Assembly: GCF_943914565.1 (NCBI RefSeq)
Contig: NZ_CALUCN010000013.1
Location: 1-64,000, forward strand
DNA length: 64,000 nt
Direction of reading: 5' to 3'
Source: an uncultured Tessaracoccus sp.
GTDB taxonomy: Bacteria; Actinomycetota; Actinomycetes; Propionibacteriales; Propionibacteriaceae
Shown here: positions 34,700 through 44,146 of the stretch, one piece after another
Numbering within the stretch: the stretch's first letter is position 1
Layout of the letters: each line of letters starts with the position of its first letter
Notes under the pieces: model-generated
What the model was told of the DNA's origin: nothing
Databases searched by the model: none
The model's input: the letters and a program-made list of their open reading frames with translations, nothing else
Program-made: the position numbers and the translations under genes

Positions 34700-35960
34700 T
34701 GTCCCCGGCGACTCCGACGAGCGCCCCGGCCAGCGCCCCACCCCGGAGGGCGCGCCCACCCCGCCCCCGAACCCTTCGACGGGGTCCGGCCCCGCGGACG
34801 GGCGTCAGGGTCCCGCGTCCCGCGAGCAGGCACCGCCGATCCCGGCGGGGTACGCCCCGGCGCCCCCACGTCGCCCCGGCGGCTTCGGGTCTGGCTTCGG
34901 CAAGGGCATGGGCTTCGCGCTGGGCGCCGGCGTGGTGCTCACCGTGAGCACCGTGCTCAGCCTCATCACGCTGCTCGCCTCGAGCGCCCTGCTCGCGGGC
35001 AGCATCGAGGACGGCGCGTCGACCACCCTCACCACCGTCTGGGGCGACGACGACGCCGAGGGCACGCTCCGTGCGATCGAGATCAGCGGCCCGATCCTCG
35101 CCGACGCGAGCGAGGGCTCGGTCATGTCCGCCGGCACCTACGGCTACGAGGTCGCCCAGATGATCCGGGACCTCGACGGGGACGACGCCGACGGCATCGT
35201 GATCCTCGCGAACACCCCCGGCGGATCGGTCTCCGGCTCGGCCGCGATCGCCGACGCGGTCGCCGACTACCGCGAACGCACCCGCAAGAAGGTCCTCGTC
35301 CACGTCTCGTCCATGTCCGCCTCGGGCGGCGTCTACTCCACGTCGACCGCTGACGAGATCTGGGCCGACGAGGGTGCCCTCGTCGGGTCCATCGGCGTGA
35401 TCTCGGGGCCGTTCCAGCACTACTCCGACGTCACCGCGATCGGCAGCACGATCCTCCAGCCCGGCGTCGAGGCGGGGAAGATCACGCAGGAGTACCTCGC
35501 CGCCGGCCGCGGCAAGGCGTTCGGCGACCCGTTCAACGAGATGGGGGAGGCCGAGCGCAAGCAGTGGATGGAGATGATCAACGCCTCCTACGACACGTTC
35601 GTCCAGCGCATGGTCGATGGTCGCGGCATGAACGCGAAGACCATCCGCGAAACGATGGGCGCCGGCGTCTTCGGCGTCGAGAAGGCCAAGGAGTACAAGC
35701 TCATCGACGGCAAGAAGGGCCGCGACGAGTTCTTCCGGTACGCCGCGCAGCAGGCCGGGCTCGACCCCAAGGACACCAAGGTGCAGCAGGTCACCGCCGA
35801 CGCGGGGCTCCTCGGCTCCCTGCTGGGTGCCGAGCGCGCCTACGGCCAGGCGCTCCCCGCCGCCCAGGGTCAGGGCGTCACGCCGGTGCTGAGCGAGGCG
35901 ATGTGCAGCCCGCGCGCGATCCTCGCGTTGCGCGGGCCGTCGTCGAGCATCTGTGGCTGA
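34692..35960 (+). CDS. Signal peptide peptidase SppA-like S49 serine protease
   Basis: A 422-residue membrane protease. A ~70-residue Pro/Gly-rich cytoplasmic tail precedes a single span (about 74-100). The S49 domain follows, with ILANTPGGSVSGS and SSMSASGG, where Ser211 is the likely nucleophile and a Lys from the TRKK region or beyond is the expected partner. Family members degrade cleaved signal peptides or membrane proteins. ATG 34692 overlaps the amidohydrolase stop; a GTG at 34680 is in frame but less likely. Confidence 0.85.
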   Translation: MSDVPGDSDERPGQRPTPEGAPTPPPNPSTGSGPADGRQGPASREQAPPIPAGYAPAPPRRPGGFGSGFGKGMGFALGAGVVLTVSTVLSLITLLASSALLAGSIEDGASTTLTTVWGDDDAEGTLRAIEISGPILADASEGSVMSAGTYGYEVAQMIRDLDGDDADGIVILANTPGGSVSGSAAIADAVADYRERTRKKVLVHVSSMSASGGVYSTSTADEIWADEGALVGSIGVISGPFQHYSDVTAIGSTILQPGVEAGKITQEYLAAGRGKAFGDPFNEMGEAERKQWMEMINASYDTFVQRMVDGRGMNAKTIRETMGAGVFGVEKAKEYKLIDGKKGRDEFFRYAAQQAGLDPKDTKVQQVTADAGLLGSLLGAERAYGQALPAAQGQGVTPVLSEAMCSPRAILALRGPSSSICG

Positions 35961-35993
35961 CGTGTCGGCTCCGCTGAGCTGGCCGGGCGTGCG

Positions 35994-37253
35994 ATGAACG
36001 CCCGGCCACCCCGCGTCCAGCGCAGCGCCAGCCGCGCGATGGACCACGCGTCCATGCGCAGCAGCAACCTCTCGGTCGTGCTGCGGCAGCTCCGCCACGG
36101 CGAGCGCCGGTCGCGCGCGCAGCTCGCGACGGCCACGCGGCTGTCCAAGGCGTCGATCACGAGCCTCGTCGCCGAGCTCACGGCGCGGGGCCTCGTGCGT
36201 GAGGGCGAGGTGGAGCGGCGCGGCACGATCGGCCGGCCGGGCACGTGCGTCGAGCTCGACGGCTCGATGATCTGGGGCATCGGCCTCGAGATCAACGTCG
36301 AGTACCTCGCGGTCACGGTCGTGGACCTCACCGGGGCGATCCTGGACGAGTCATCGCGGACCCTCGCGGCCGCGGACACGACGCCCGAGGTCGTCCTGGA
36401 CCAGTGCGCCGCCATGCTGAACGCGGTCCTCGGCCGTGCGAGCAGGAGCGACGTGCAGGTGGCCGGGATCGTCGTCGCGCCGCCCGGCATCATCGACCAC
36501 GAGACGGGCACCGTGCGGTTCGCCCCGAGCCTCGGCTGGCGCGACGTGCCGCTCGCGGCGCTGCTCTCCCAGCGGCTGCGCGCGCCGGACGTGCCCCTGC
36601 AGCTGGAGAACGACGCGAAACTCGCCGCGCTCGCGTCGTTCGCGACACTCACCGACCGCGACGACGTGCGCGACCTCGTGCACATCACCGGCGACGTCGG
36701 TGTGGGCGCCGGCATCATCGCCGACGGCCACCTCATGCGCGGCTGGTCCGGGTTCTCGGGCGAGGTCGGCCACATGCTCTACGTCCACGACGGCCCCCCG
36801 TGCCCGTGCGGGCGCAACGGGTGCTGGGAGCTCTACGTCGGCGTCAACGCGCTGCTCGCGGCCGTCCCCGACGACGACCCGGCCAACGACCTCTCCCTGC
36901 CGTTCCCCGAGCGGTTGCAGGCGTTGCGCGACCGTCTCGACGGCGGGGACGACGCCCTCGCCGCGGCCCTGCGGGACGTCGAGAAGGCGCTGGCCCGCGG
37001 CCTCACGGTCGTCGTGGACTTCCTCAACCCGCGCAGGCTCGTGCTGGGCGGGTACTTCGCCTGGTTCCCCGAGGTCCTCGCCGGTGTCGAGGAGGCGCTC
37101 GAGGCCAGGCGCATGGACGTCGGCATGCACGTCGAGGTGACCCTGAGCCCGAAGGGCTTCGTCGCGGCGCCGCTGGGTGGTGCGCTGCTGGCGCTCGACC
37201 GGGTCTTCGCGGACCCGACGGTGGCCGCCGAGCGGCCGCACGTCACGAATTGA
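35994..37253 (+). CDS. ROK-family transcriptional regulator of the galacto-N-biose/lacto-N-biose operon
   Basis: A 419-residue protein. A winged HTH (about residues 28-80, with SRAQLATATRLSKASITSLVAELTARG-type pattern) precedes a ROK sugar-binding domain. The ROK zinc motif CxCGxxGC is present (Cys270, Cys272, Cys277), followed by WE. NagC and XylR-type repressors of this family bind free sugars or aminosugars, so N-acetylhexosamine is a plausible effector here. The gene is immediately upstream of, and codirectional with, the GH112 phosphorylase gene (101-nt gap). Confidence 0.85.
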   Translation: MNARPPRVQRSASRAMDHASMRSSNLSVVLRQLRHGERRSRAQLATATRLSKASITSLVAELTARGLVREGEVERRGTIGRPGTCVELDGSMIWGIGLEINVEYLAVTVVDLTGAILDESSRTLAAADTTPEVVLDQCAAMLNAVLGRASRSDVQVAGIVVAPPGIIDHETGTVRFAPSLGWRDVPLAALLSQRLRAPDVPLQLENDAKLAALASFATLTDRDDVRDLVHITGDVGVGAGIIADGHLMRGWSGFSGEVGHMLYVHDGPPCPCGRNGCWELYVGVNALLAAVPDDDPANDLSLPFPERLQALRDRLDGGDDALAAALRDVEKALARGLTVVVDFLNPRRLVLGGYFAWFPEVLAGVEEALEARRMDVGMHVEVTLSPKGFVAAPLGGALLALDRVFADPTVAAERPHVTN

Positions 37254-37284
37254 GCACAAAGTCGGCCCCGACGTTGCAACGATG

Positions 37285-37302
37285 ATGGTGATGTGACACC
37301 AT
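37285..37302. promoter_or_regulatory. Candidate operator ATGGTG-N6-CACCAT upstream of the phosphorylase operon
   Basis: Perfect 6-bp arms 37285-37290 and 37297-37302 lie 53 bp before the phosphorylase start. A TTGCAA at 37274-37279 sits 17 nt before the right arm, so the site could overlap a promoter. A TAATAA at 37321-37326 is an alternative -10. Confidence 0.4.
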
Positions 37303-37354
37303 TCATTCAGGACGTGAACGTAATAAGTGATCGTCGATGACGCGAGGAGTGCCG

Positions 37355-39541
37355 ATGAAGGCAGTACCGACCACCGAAGGTCGCCTGACCATGCCAATCC
37401 AGACCGGGATGGACGACGAGGTTCGCGAGATCCTCGCCCGGCTGGGCGCCGACGCCGTGCGGAACTCCGACGGCACCGAGTTGCCCGACCTCGTCCACGA
37501 GCTCGCCACCAAGGTCTACTCGACCTACTTCGTGGGGCGAGGGGACAACCCGTGGGTCGAGCAGCACCCCGAGGCCAGGACCCGCATCTACCTGATGAGC
37601 GAGCGCACGCCCGCGCCGGCCGACGGCGAGCTCGACGTGCCGCTCATGACCGGCTGGTTCGCCGACCAGTTCGCGCCCGACACCGAGTGCGACCTCGCCA
37701 AGCGGTGGCAGTGCATCGACCGCACCAGCGGCGAGGTGCTCGACCCCGCGGACTGGGAGCTCGTCGACGAGCGCACGGTCCGCGTGCGCACCGCCCGGGC
37801 GGGCCACGTCTACACCGTGAACTTCCTCGCGGTGCAGCAGTGGGACCCGACGCAGATGTACAACTACATCACCAACGGCTGGGAGTCCGACCCGACGCGT
37901 GAGAAGGAGGCGCCGTTCGACGTGCGCCACGACGCGACGTGGGCCCACGTCAAGGAGAGCCTCGCCGACTGGCTCGAGTCGCACCCCGAGGTCGACGTCG
38001 TCCGGTTCACCACGTTCTTCTACCACTTCACCCTGGCCTACGGCCCGGACGCGAAGGAGCGCTTCGTCGACTGGTTCGGCTACTCGGCCTCGGTCTCGGA
38101 GGCCGCGCTCGACGCGTTCGAGGAGCGGATGGGCTACGCGCTCACCGCGGAGGACTTCGTCGACGAGGGCTACTACAACTCGCCGTTCCGCCCGCCGAGG
38201 AAGGCGTTCCGTGACTGGATCAACTTCCAGCACGAGTTCGTGACCGGCCGGGTGCGGGAGCTCGTCGAGCGCGTCCACGCCGCCGGCAAGGAAGCGATGA
38301 TGTTCCTGGGTGACAACTGGATCGGCACCGAGCCCTACGGCCCCCACTTCGCGAGCACCGGGCTCGACGCCGTGGTGGGCTCCGTCGGCTCCGGCGCCAC
38401 CTGCCGCATGATCGCCGACATCCCCGGCGTGCGCTACACCGAGGGTCGGTTCCTGCCGTATTTCTTCCCCGACGTCTTCCGGCCCGGCGGCGACCCCGTC
38501 GGTGAGGCGAACGAGTCCTGGGTCACGGCCCGGCGTGCGATCGTGCGCCACCCGCTCGACCGGATGGGCTACGGCGGCTACCTGAGCCTCGCGCTCGAGC
38601 ACCCCGACTTCGTCGCGCGGGTCGAGGAGATCGTCGCGGAGTTCCGCACGCTCCACGAGCGCAGCGCCGGCGAGCTGCCGTCGACGGCGGGGATCCGCGT
38701 CGCGGTGCTGAATGCCTGGGGCAAGCTGCGCACGTGGCAGACCCACATGGTCGCCCACGCGCTGCACTACCGGCAGGCCTACTCCTACCTGGGCGTCGTC
38801 GAGGCCCTCTCCGGGCTGCCGTTCGACGTCGAATTCATCGACTTCGACGACGTCCTGGGCGGTGCGCTCGACCGCGTGGACGTGCTCGTCAACGTCGGCC
38901 AGATCGGCACGGCGTTCTCCGGCGGCGACGCCTGGCTGGACGCCGACCTCGTCGCGGCCGTCAACGGATTCGTCGCGCGCGGCGGTGGGTTCATCGGTGT
39001 CGGTGACCCCTCTGCCGTCGCGCGTCAGGGCAGGACCTTCCAGCTCGCGGACATCCTCGGGGTGGACCGCGAACTGGGCTGGGGCCTGTCCACCAACCGC
39101 CCGCTGCCGATGGTGGAGGACCACTTCATCACCGCCGACCTCCCCGAGTCGTTCGACGTCGGTGAGGGCACGTCGGACGTCGTCGTCGTCGACGGCGCCA
39201 CCGAGGTGCTGCGGGCCCACGACGCCCAGGTCCTCGCATCCGCGCACGCGTTCGGTGCGGGGCGTGGCGTCTACTTCGCCGGACTGCCGTACAGCCTGGC
39301 GAACTCCCGTCTGCTGCACCGTGCGATCCACTGGGCCGCCGGGCGCGAGGCCGACTGGGGAGTGTGGACGGCTGAGGACCCGAGGGTCGAGGTCGCCCAC
39401 TACGAGCGTGGTGGTCAGCTGCTGGTGTTCAACAACGCCGACGAAGCGGTCTCCACCACCGTGGGGGGTCCGGACGGTCACGCATGGACCGTTGACGTCC
39501 CGGCAATGGCCTACGCATGGCTCGACATCACTACACTGTGA
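37355..39541 (+). CDS. lnpA: 1,3-beta-galactosyl-N-acetylhexosamine phosphorylase (galacto-N-biose/lacto-N-biose phosphorylase, GH112)
   Basis: A 728-residue enzyme cleaving galacto-N-biose or lacto-N-biose with phosphate to alpha-galactose-1-phosphate and GalNAc or GlcNAc, in the cytoplasm. It matches the bifidobacterial enzyme along its length as I remember it: GADAIRNSDG-like NSDGTELPD near residue 37, VVRFTTFFYHFTL near 215, MMFLGDNWIGTEPYG with Asp320 as the catalytic acid, and IPGVRYTEGRFLPYFFPD. ATG 37355 has GAGGAG 5 nt upstream; the ATG at 37337 does not. It heads the transporter and sugar-phosphate genes that follow. Confidence 0.95.
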   Translation: MKAVPTTEGRLTMPIQTGMDDEVREILARLGADAVRNSDGTELPDLVHELATKVYSTYFVGRGDNPWVEQHPEARTRIYLMSERTPAPADGELDVPLMTGWFADQFAPDTECDLAKRWQCIDRTSGEVLDPADWELVDERTVRVRTARAGHVYTVNFLAVQQWDPTQMYNYITNGWESDPTREKEAPFDVRHDATWAHVKESLADWLESHPEVDVVRFTTFFYHFTLAYGPDAKERFVDWFGYSASVSEAALDAFEERMGYALTAEDFVDEGYYNSPFRPPRKAFRDWINFQHEFVTGRVRELVERVHAAGKEAMMFLGDNWIGTEPYGPHFASTGLDAVVGSVGSGATCRMIADIPGVRYTEGRFLPYFFPDVFRPGGDPVGEANESWVTARRAIVRHPLDRMGYGGYLSLALEHPDFVARVEEIVAEFRTLHERSAGELPSTAGIRVAVLNAWGKLRTWQTHMVAHALHYRQAYSYLGVVEALSGLPFDVEFIDFDDVLGGALDRVDVLVNVGQIGTAFSGGDAWLDADLVAAVNGFVARGGGFIGVGDPSAVARQGRTFQLADILGVDRELGWGLSTNRPLPMVEDHFITADLPESFDVGEGTSDVVVVDGATEVLRAHDAQVLASAHAFGAGRGVYFAGLPYSLANSRLLHRAIHWAAGREADWGVWTAEDPRVEVAHYERGGQLLVFNNADEAVSTTVGGPDGHAWTVDVPAMAYAWLDITTL

Positions 39542-39567
39542 ATTACCATTCAAGGAAGAAGGAACCA

Positions 39568-40887
39568 ATGAAGATTCGCACCCTGGTCGCGACGGCGGCC
39601 GTCCTCGCACTCGGCCTCGCCGGGTGCTCCGGAGGCGGCGACGCGAGTACGTCCCCCAAGGATTCCGGCGATGCCTCGGCCCCGTCCGAGCCGGTGACGA
39701 TCACCTACACGCACCGTCTTCCAGACGGTGAGGGCATGACCAAGGTCGCCGACATCGTCAAGAAGTGGAACGACGAGAACCCGAACATCCAGGTCAAGGC
39801 GACGAAGTTCGACGGCCAGGCCGGTGAGATGGTCAAGCGGCTCGACACCGACATCAAGGCCGGCAAGGGTCCCTGCCTGGCGCAGGTCGGCTACGCCGAG
39901 GTTCCCTCCCTGTTCTCGAAGGGGCTCCTCGTCGACGTGACCGGCGAGGTCGAGAAGTACGCCGACCACTTCGGTGAGGGCGGCATCGGCCTCATGCACG
40001 TCGGCGACGTCGGCGTCGGCCTCCCGCAGGACACCGGCCCGCTCGTCTACTACTACAACAAGGCCGAGTTCGAGAAGCTGGGCCTCAAGGTCCCGACCAC
40101 CGCCGACGAGCTGCTGCAGACCGCCAAGGACGCGGCGGCCAAGGGCAAGTACGTCATCGACTTCCAGTCCGACGAGGCCCAGGCCCAGCTGTCCGCGCTC
40201 GCGGCGGCCGCTGGCGCGCAGTGGTACAAGGCCGAGAACGACGCCTGGACCGTCGACGTCACCAGCAAGGAGACCCAGAAGGTCACCGACTTCTGGCAGG
40301 CCGCGCTCGACGCCAAGGCGGCGCTGGTCGAGCCCCGCTGGGGTGACGGCTTCAAGCAGGCCCTGGTCAGCCAGAAGCTCATCGGCACCATCGGTGCCGC
40401 GTGGGAGGCCCCGCTGCTCTCCGGCGACATGGCCGGCACGCCCAACGACGGCCAGTGGCAGGTCGTGCAGCTGCCGAAGTTCGGCGACGAGGCCATGAGT
40501 GGTCCCGACGGCGGCTCCGGTGTCGCGGTCATGAAGGGCTGCGAGCACCCGGCCGAGGCCATGCAGTTCAACGACTGGTTCAACACCCAGATCGACGACC
40601 TCGCCACCCAGGGTCTCGTCGTGGCCGCCAAGGGCGACGTGAAGACCCCCGAGGACGTCGCGAAGTTCTACGGTGGTCAGGAGGTCATGAAGGAGCTGGC
40701 CAAGGCCAACGAGATCATGAACCCGGACTTCGGCTACATCCCGACCTGGCCGGCCGTGGCCGACCCGATGTCGAAGGGTGCGGCGGCCGCGGGTTCCGGC
40801 TCGGGCAAGGTCGCGGCGATCTTCGAGGGCGCGCAGAAGGAGTCCCTGAAGTCGCTCAAGGAAGCCGGCATGCCGGTCAACGAGTGA
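39568..40887 (+). CDS. ABC transporter sugar-binding lipoprotein (probable galacto-N-biose/lacto-N-biose binder)
   Basis: A 439-residue extracellular solute-binding protein family 1 member. The signal ends with lipobox LAGC (Cys18), then a short Ser/Gly/Asp linker and the binding fold (VTITYTHRLPDGEGMTKVADIVKKW). AAGGAA precedes the ATG. It lies 26 nt after the phosphorylase gene, which strongly suggests that it captures the phosphorylase substrate. Specificity is inferred from context only. Confidence 0.88.
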   Translation: MKIRTLVATAAVLALGLAGCSGGGDASTSPKDSGDASAPSEPVTITYTHRLPDGEGMTKVADIVKKWNDENPNIQVKATKFDGQAGEMVKRLDTDIKAGKGPCLAQVGYAEVPSLFSKGLLVDVTGEVEKYADHFGEGGIGLMHVGDVGVGLPQDTGPLVYYYNKAEFEKLGLKVPTTADELLQTAKDAAAKGKYVIDFQSDEAQAQLSALAAAAGAQWYKAENDAWTVDVTSKETQKVTDFWQAALDAKAALVEPRWGDGFKQALVSQKLIGTIGAAWEAPLLSGDMAGTPNDGQWQVVQLPKFGDEAMSGPDGGSGVAVMKGCEHPAEAMQFNDWFNTQIDDLATQGLVVAAKGDVKTPEDVAKFYGGQEVMKELAKANEIMNPDFGYIPTWPAVADPMSKGAAAAGSGSGKVAAIFEGAQKESLKSLKEAGMPVNE

Positions 40888-40914
40888 TCTGAACGACGAG
40901 GGAAGGGGAAGACC

Positions 40915-41853
40915 ATGACAGTTCAGGCAGCGCGTCGACCACGGCGGGTCCACGCCCAGCAACGTCGCGAGGCAATGGCAGGAATGGGGTTCGTCGCGCC
41001 GTTCGCGCTCCTGTTCATCCTGGTCTTCCTCGTCCCGATCATCGTCTCCGTCTACAACTCGTTCTTCCGTGAGGTCTCCTCCGGGGGCGGGTTGTACGGC
41101 GGCGGCGACCTCGTGCAGCAGTTCGTCGGACTTCAGAACTACGTGGAGATCGCCACGAAGGCGCCGTTCTGGCGCGGCATGGGCCGCGTGCTGCTGTTCG
41201 GCGTCGTGCAGGTGCCGGTGATGATCCTGTTGGCGCTGGGCCTGGCCCTGCTGCTCGACTCCCTGATGGTGAAGCGGGTGGCCGGGTTCCGGCTCGGCTA
41301 CTTCCTGCCCTACGCCGTCCCCGGCATCGTCGCGGCGCTGGTGTGGACGTACATGTACAACCCGCAGTTCTCGCCGATCAACCAGCTGCTCTCACCGCTC
41401 GGGGTCTCGGTGAACTTCTTCGACCCCAACATCATCCTGTGGTCCATGGCGAACATGACGACGTGGACGTTCACGGGCTACAACATGCTCATCTTCCTGG
41501 CCGCGTTGCAGTCGATCCCGCACGAGCTCTACGAGGCCGCGCGCATCGACGGCGCGTCGGGCTGGCAGATCGTGCGCAAGATCAAGGTGCCGATGGTGCG
41601 CAACGCCGCGCTGCTGGCGGTCCTGCTCTCGATCATCGGCACGGTCCAGCTGTTCAACGAACCGACCGTCCTGTTCGCCGTCAACCGCTGGATGGGCGCC
41701 GACTACACGCCGATGATGATGGCGTACAACACGATGATGGGCGAGCTCTCGCCGTCCGGGGCCGGACCGGCGTCGGCGATCTCGGTCCTCATGGCGATCA
41801 TCGCGGGCGTGCTCGCGGCGATCTACGCACTCGTGCAAAGGAAGGCTGACTGA
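40915..41853 (+). CDS. Sugar ABC transporter permease, MalF type
   Basis: A 312-residue inner-membrane protein with about six spans. It starts with a basic tail, then GFVAPFALLFILVFLVPI. The EAA-type cytoplasmic loop (YEAARIDGASGWQIVRKI) contacts the ATPase. GGAAGGGG precedes the ATG. It is coupled to the second permease gene by a TGATG overlap. Confidence 0.92.
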   Translation: MTVQAARRPRRVHAQQRREAMAGMGFVAPFALLFILVFLVPIIVSVYNSFFREVSSGGGLYGGGDLVQQFVGLQNYVEIATKAPFWRGMGRVLLFGVVQVPVMILLALGLALLLDSLMVKRVAGFRLGYFLPYAVPGIVAALVWTYMYNPQFSPINQLLSPLGVSVNFFDPNIILWSMANMTTWTFTGYNMLIFLAALQSIPHELYEAARIDGASGWQIVRKIKVPMVRNAALLAVLLSIIGTVQLFNEPTVLFAVNRWMGADYTPMMMAYNTMMGELSPSGAGPASAISVLMAIIAGVLAAIYALVQRKAD

Positions 41854-42710
41854 TGCGCGACGACATCCCCCGCTCCCTGCGGCCCAAGCCGCTGGCCAGG
41901 ATCATCACGATCCTCGTGCTCGTCGTGGTGCTGCTCTACATGCTGGGCCCCATCTACTGGCTCATCGTCGCGTCGACGAAGTCCAACGTGGACATCGTCG
42001 CCAGCAACGGCTGGTGGTTCGCCAACAACAACGTCGCGCAGAACTACACCAACCTGATGGGCTGGACCAACGGCCTGTTCTGGCGCTGGGTCGGCAACTC
42101 GATCCTCTACTCGACGCTGGCCGGCGTGCTCGGCACGCTGCTGTCCGTGATGGCGGGCTACGGGCTCGTGAAGTTCCGCTTCCGCGGCCGCAACGCGATC
42201 CAGCTCGCGATCCTGGGCGGGCTGCTCATGCCCGTCGCGCTGCTCACGGTGCCGCTGTACATGGTGCTGAACTCGCTCGGCCTCACCAACACGATGTGGG
42301 CCGTCATCATCCCGTGTGCGGTGAGCCCGTTCGGTGTCTTCCTGGGCCGCGTGTACGCGGACTCCTCGGTGCCCGACGAGGTGCTGGAGTCGGCGCGCAT
42401 GGACGGCGCGGGCGAGCTGCGCATCTTCTTCACGATCGTGGTGCGGCTGCTGGCCCCGGCGATGGTCACCATCTTCCTGTTCATCTTCGTGGCGACGTGG
42501 AACAACTTCCTCCTGCCGCTCATGACCCTGAGCTCGCCGGAGATCAAGCCGGTCACCCTCGGCCTCTACGGCATGATGAGCTACTACAACCCGCAGTACG
42601 GTGCCGTGCTGCAGGGTGCGCTGCTCGGCGTGATCCCGCTCGTCATCCTCTTCCTCGCTCTCCAGAAGTACTGGCAGTCGGGTCTGGCTGCCGGAGCCGT
42701 GAAAGGTTGA
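41853..42710 (+). CDS. Sugar ABC transporter permease, MalG type
   Basis: A 285-residue six-span permease with loop motif LESARMDGAGELRIFFTI. Its ATG overlaps the previous stop (TGATG). With the binding lipoprotein and MalF-type partner it makes an importer; no ATP-binding subunit is encoded anywhere in the operon, so a shared MsiK/MalK-type ATPase from elsewhere must be used. Confidence 0.92.
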   Translation: MRDDIPRSLRPKPLARIITILVLVVVLLYMLGPIYWLIVASTKSNVDIVASNGWWFANNNVAQNYTNLMGWTNGLFWRWVGNSILYSTLAGVLGTLLSVMAGYGLVKFRFRGRNAIQLAILGGLLMPVALLTVPLYMVLNSLGLTNTMWAVIIPCAVSPFGVFLGRVYADSSVPDEVLESARMDGAGELRIFFTIVVRLLAPAMVTIFLFIFVATWNNFLLPLMTLSSPEIKPVTLGLYGMMSYYNPQYGAVLQGALLGVIPLVILFLALQKYWQSGLAAGAVKG

Positions 42711-42730
42711 TCCCACGTGGAGGTACAAGC

Positions 42731-44146
42731 ATGATCAAGTTCGGTACTGGCGGCTGGCGCGCGATCATCGGCGACGGGTTCACCCGGGCCAACGTCGAGC
42801 GTCTGGCCCAGGCCCTGTCGATGCGGATGCACGAGGAGGGCGTCGCCGAACGTGGCCTCGTGGTCACCTACGACCGCCGCTTCCTCTCCGACTCCGCTGC
42901 GTGGTGGGCCGTGCAGGTCTTCGTCGCCAACGACGTGCCCGTGACCCTCATCGGGCGCCCGGTGCCCACGCCCATGGGCATGTGGACCGTGCGCAACAAG
43001 GGCTGCGCCTACGGCATCGCCGTCACCGCGTCGCACAACCCGGCGCTGTACAACGGCATCAAGGTGTTCACCGAGGGCGGCCGTGACGCGGAGATCGAGA
43101 TCACCGACGCCATCGCTGAGCGCTGCAACGCACTCGAGGAGTCGGAGATCCGTCGCGTCGAGCTCGAGGAAGCCAGGCGCTCCGAGCTCGTCACCGTCCA
43201 GAAGTCGATCAACTGGTACCTCGACGCGATCATGGAGGGCCTGGACCTCGAGACGATCCGGCACGCCCACCTGAAGATCGTGCTGGACCCGATGTTCGGC
43301 GTCGCCCAGACGAGCCTGCAGACGATCCTGCTCACCGCGCGCTGCGAGGTCGAGCTCATCAACGAGCGGCACGACCCGCTGTTCGGCGGCCGCATGCCGT
43401 CGCCGGCAGCCGGCACGATCGAGCCGTTGCGCAACGCCGTGCTCGAGCGCGAGGCCGACATCGGCATCGCGACCGACGGCGACGCCGACCGGCTCGGCAT
43501 CATCGACGACAAGGGCAACTACCTCACGCCCAACCAGGTGCTCGTGCTGCTGTACGAGTACCTCGTGACGAAGAAGGGCTGGACCGGCCCCGCGGTGCGC
43601 AACATGTCGACCACTCACCTGCTCGACCGCGTCGCCGAGGCGCACGGCCAGCAGTGCTACGAGGTCCCCGTCGGCTTCAAGTGGATCTCGGCCAAGATGG
43701 CGGAGACCGACGCCGTGATCGGCGGCGAGTCCTCCGGCGGCCTGACCGTGCGGGGCCACATCCCGGGCAAGGACGGCATCCACGCCGGCAGCCTGCTCGT
43801 CGAGGCCGTCGCCGCGTCGGGCAAGAAGCTCTCCGAGATGTACGCCGACATCGTCGAGCGCTACGGCGAGCTCGTGATGGTCGAGGCTGCCTACCCGTTC
43901 ACCGCGGGACGCAAGGAGGCGCTGCAGCAGCGGATCTTCGTCGACAAGGACCTGCCGACGTTCTCCGAACCCGTCGAGCGGACCAACTGGGAGGACGGCT
44001 GCAAGGTGTACTTCACCAACGGGGGCTGGGTGACCATCCGGTTCTCCGGCACCGAGCCCCTGCTGCGCGTCTTCGCCGAAATGCCCACCGAAGCAGAAGC
44101 CAATGCGATCGCCGAGGCGGTCGCCGACCACTTGGAGTTGCGATGA
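42731..44146 (+). CDS. Alpha-D-phosphohexomutase (phosphoglucomutase/phosphomannomutase family)
   Basis: A 471-residue phosphohexomutase. Catalytic phosphoserine Ser101 lies in AVTASHNP, the metal loop is DGDADR (Asp249/251/253), the sugar-recognition loop is GESSGG and the phosphate loop RFSGTEP. Members interconvert sugar 1- and 6-phosphates; which sugar cannot be told from these motifs. In this operon the likely substrates are N-acetylhexosamine phosphate or glucose-1-phosphate. GGAGG precedes ATG 42731. The stop overlaps the next start (ATGA). Confidence 0.88.
   Translation: MIKFGTGGWRAIIGDGFTRANVERLAQALSMRMHEEGVAERGLVVTYDRRFLSDSAAWWAVQVFVANDVPVTLIGRPVPTPMGMWTVRNKGCAYGIAVTASHNPALYNGIKVFTEGGRDAEIEITDAIAERCNALEESEIRRVELEEARRSELVTVQKSINWYLDAIMEGLDLETIRHAHLKIVLDPMFGVAQTSLQTILLTARCEVELINERHDPLFGGRMPSPAAGTIEPLRNAVLEREADIGIATDGDADRLGIIDDKGNYLTPNQVLVLLYEYLVTKKGWTGPAVRNMSTTHLLDRVAEAHGQQCYEVPVGFKWISAKMAETDAVIGGESSGGLTVRGHIPGKDGIHAGSLLVEAVAASGKKLSEMYADIVERYGELVMVEAAYPFTAGRKEALQQRIFVDKDLPTFSEPVERTNWEDGCKVYFTNGGWVTIRFSGTEPLLRVFAEMPTEAEANAIAEAVADHLELR

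Noticed and set aside
31346..34759. A 1,137-codon minus-strand open frame over ffh and the amidohydrolase
   Set aside because: Shadow of ffh and the amidohydrolase; no motifs.
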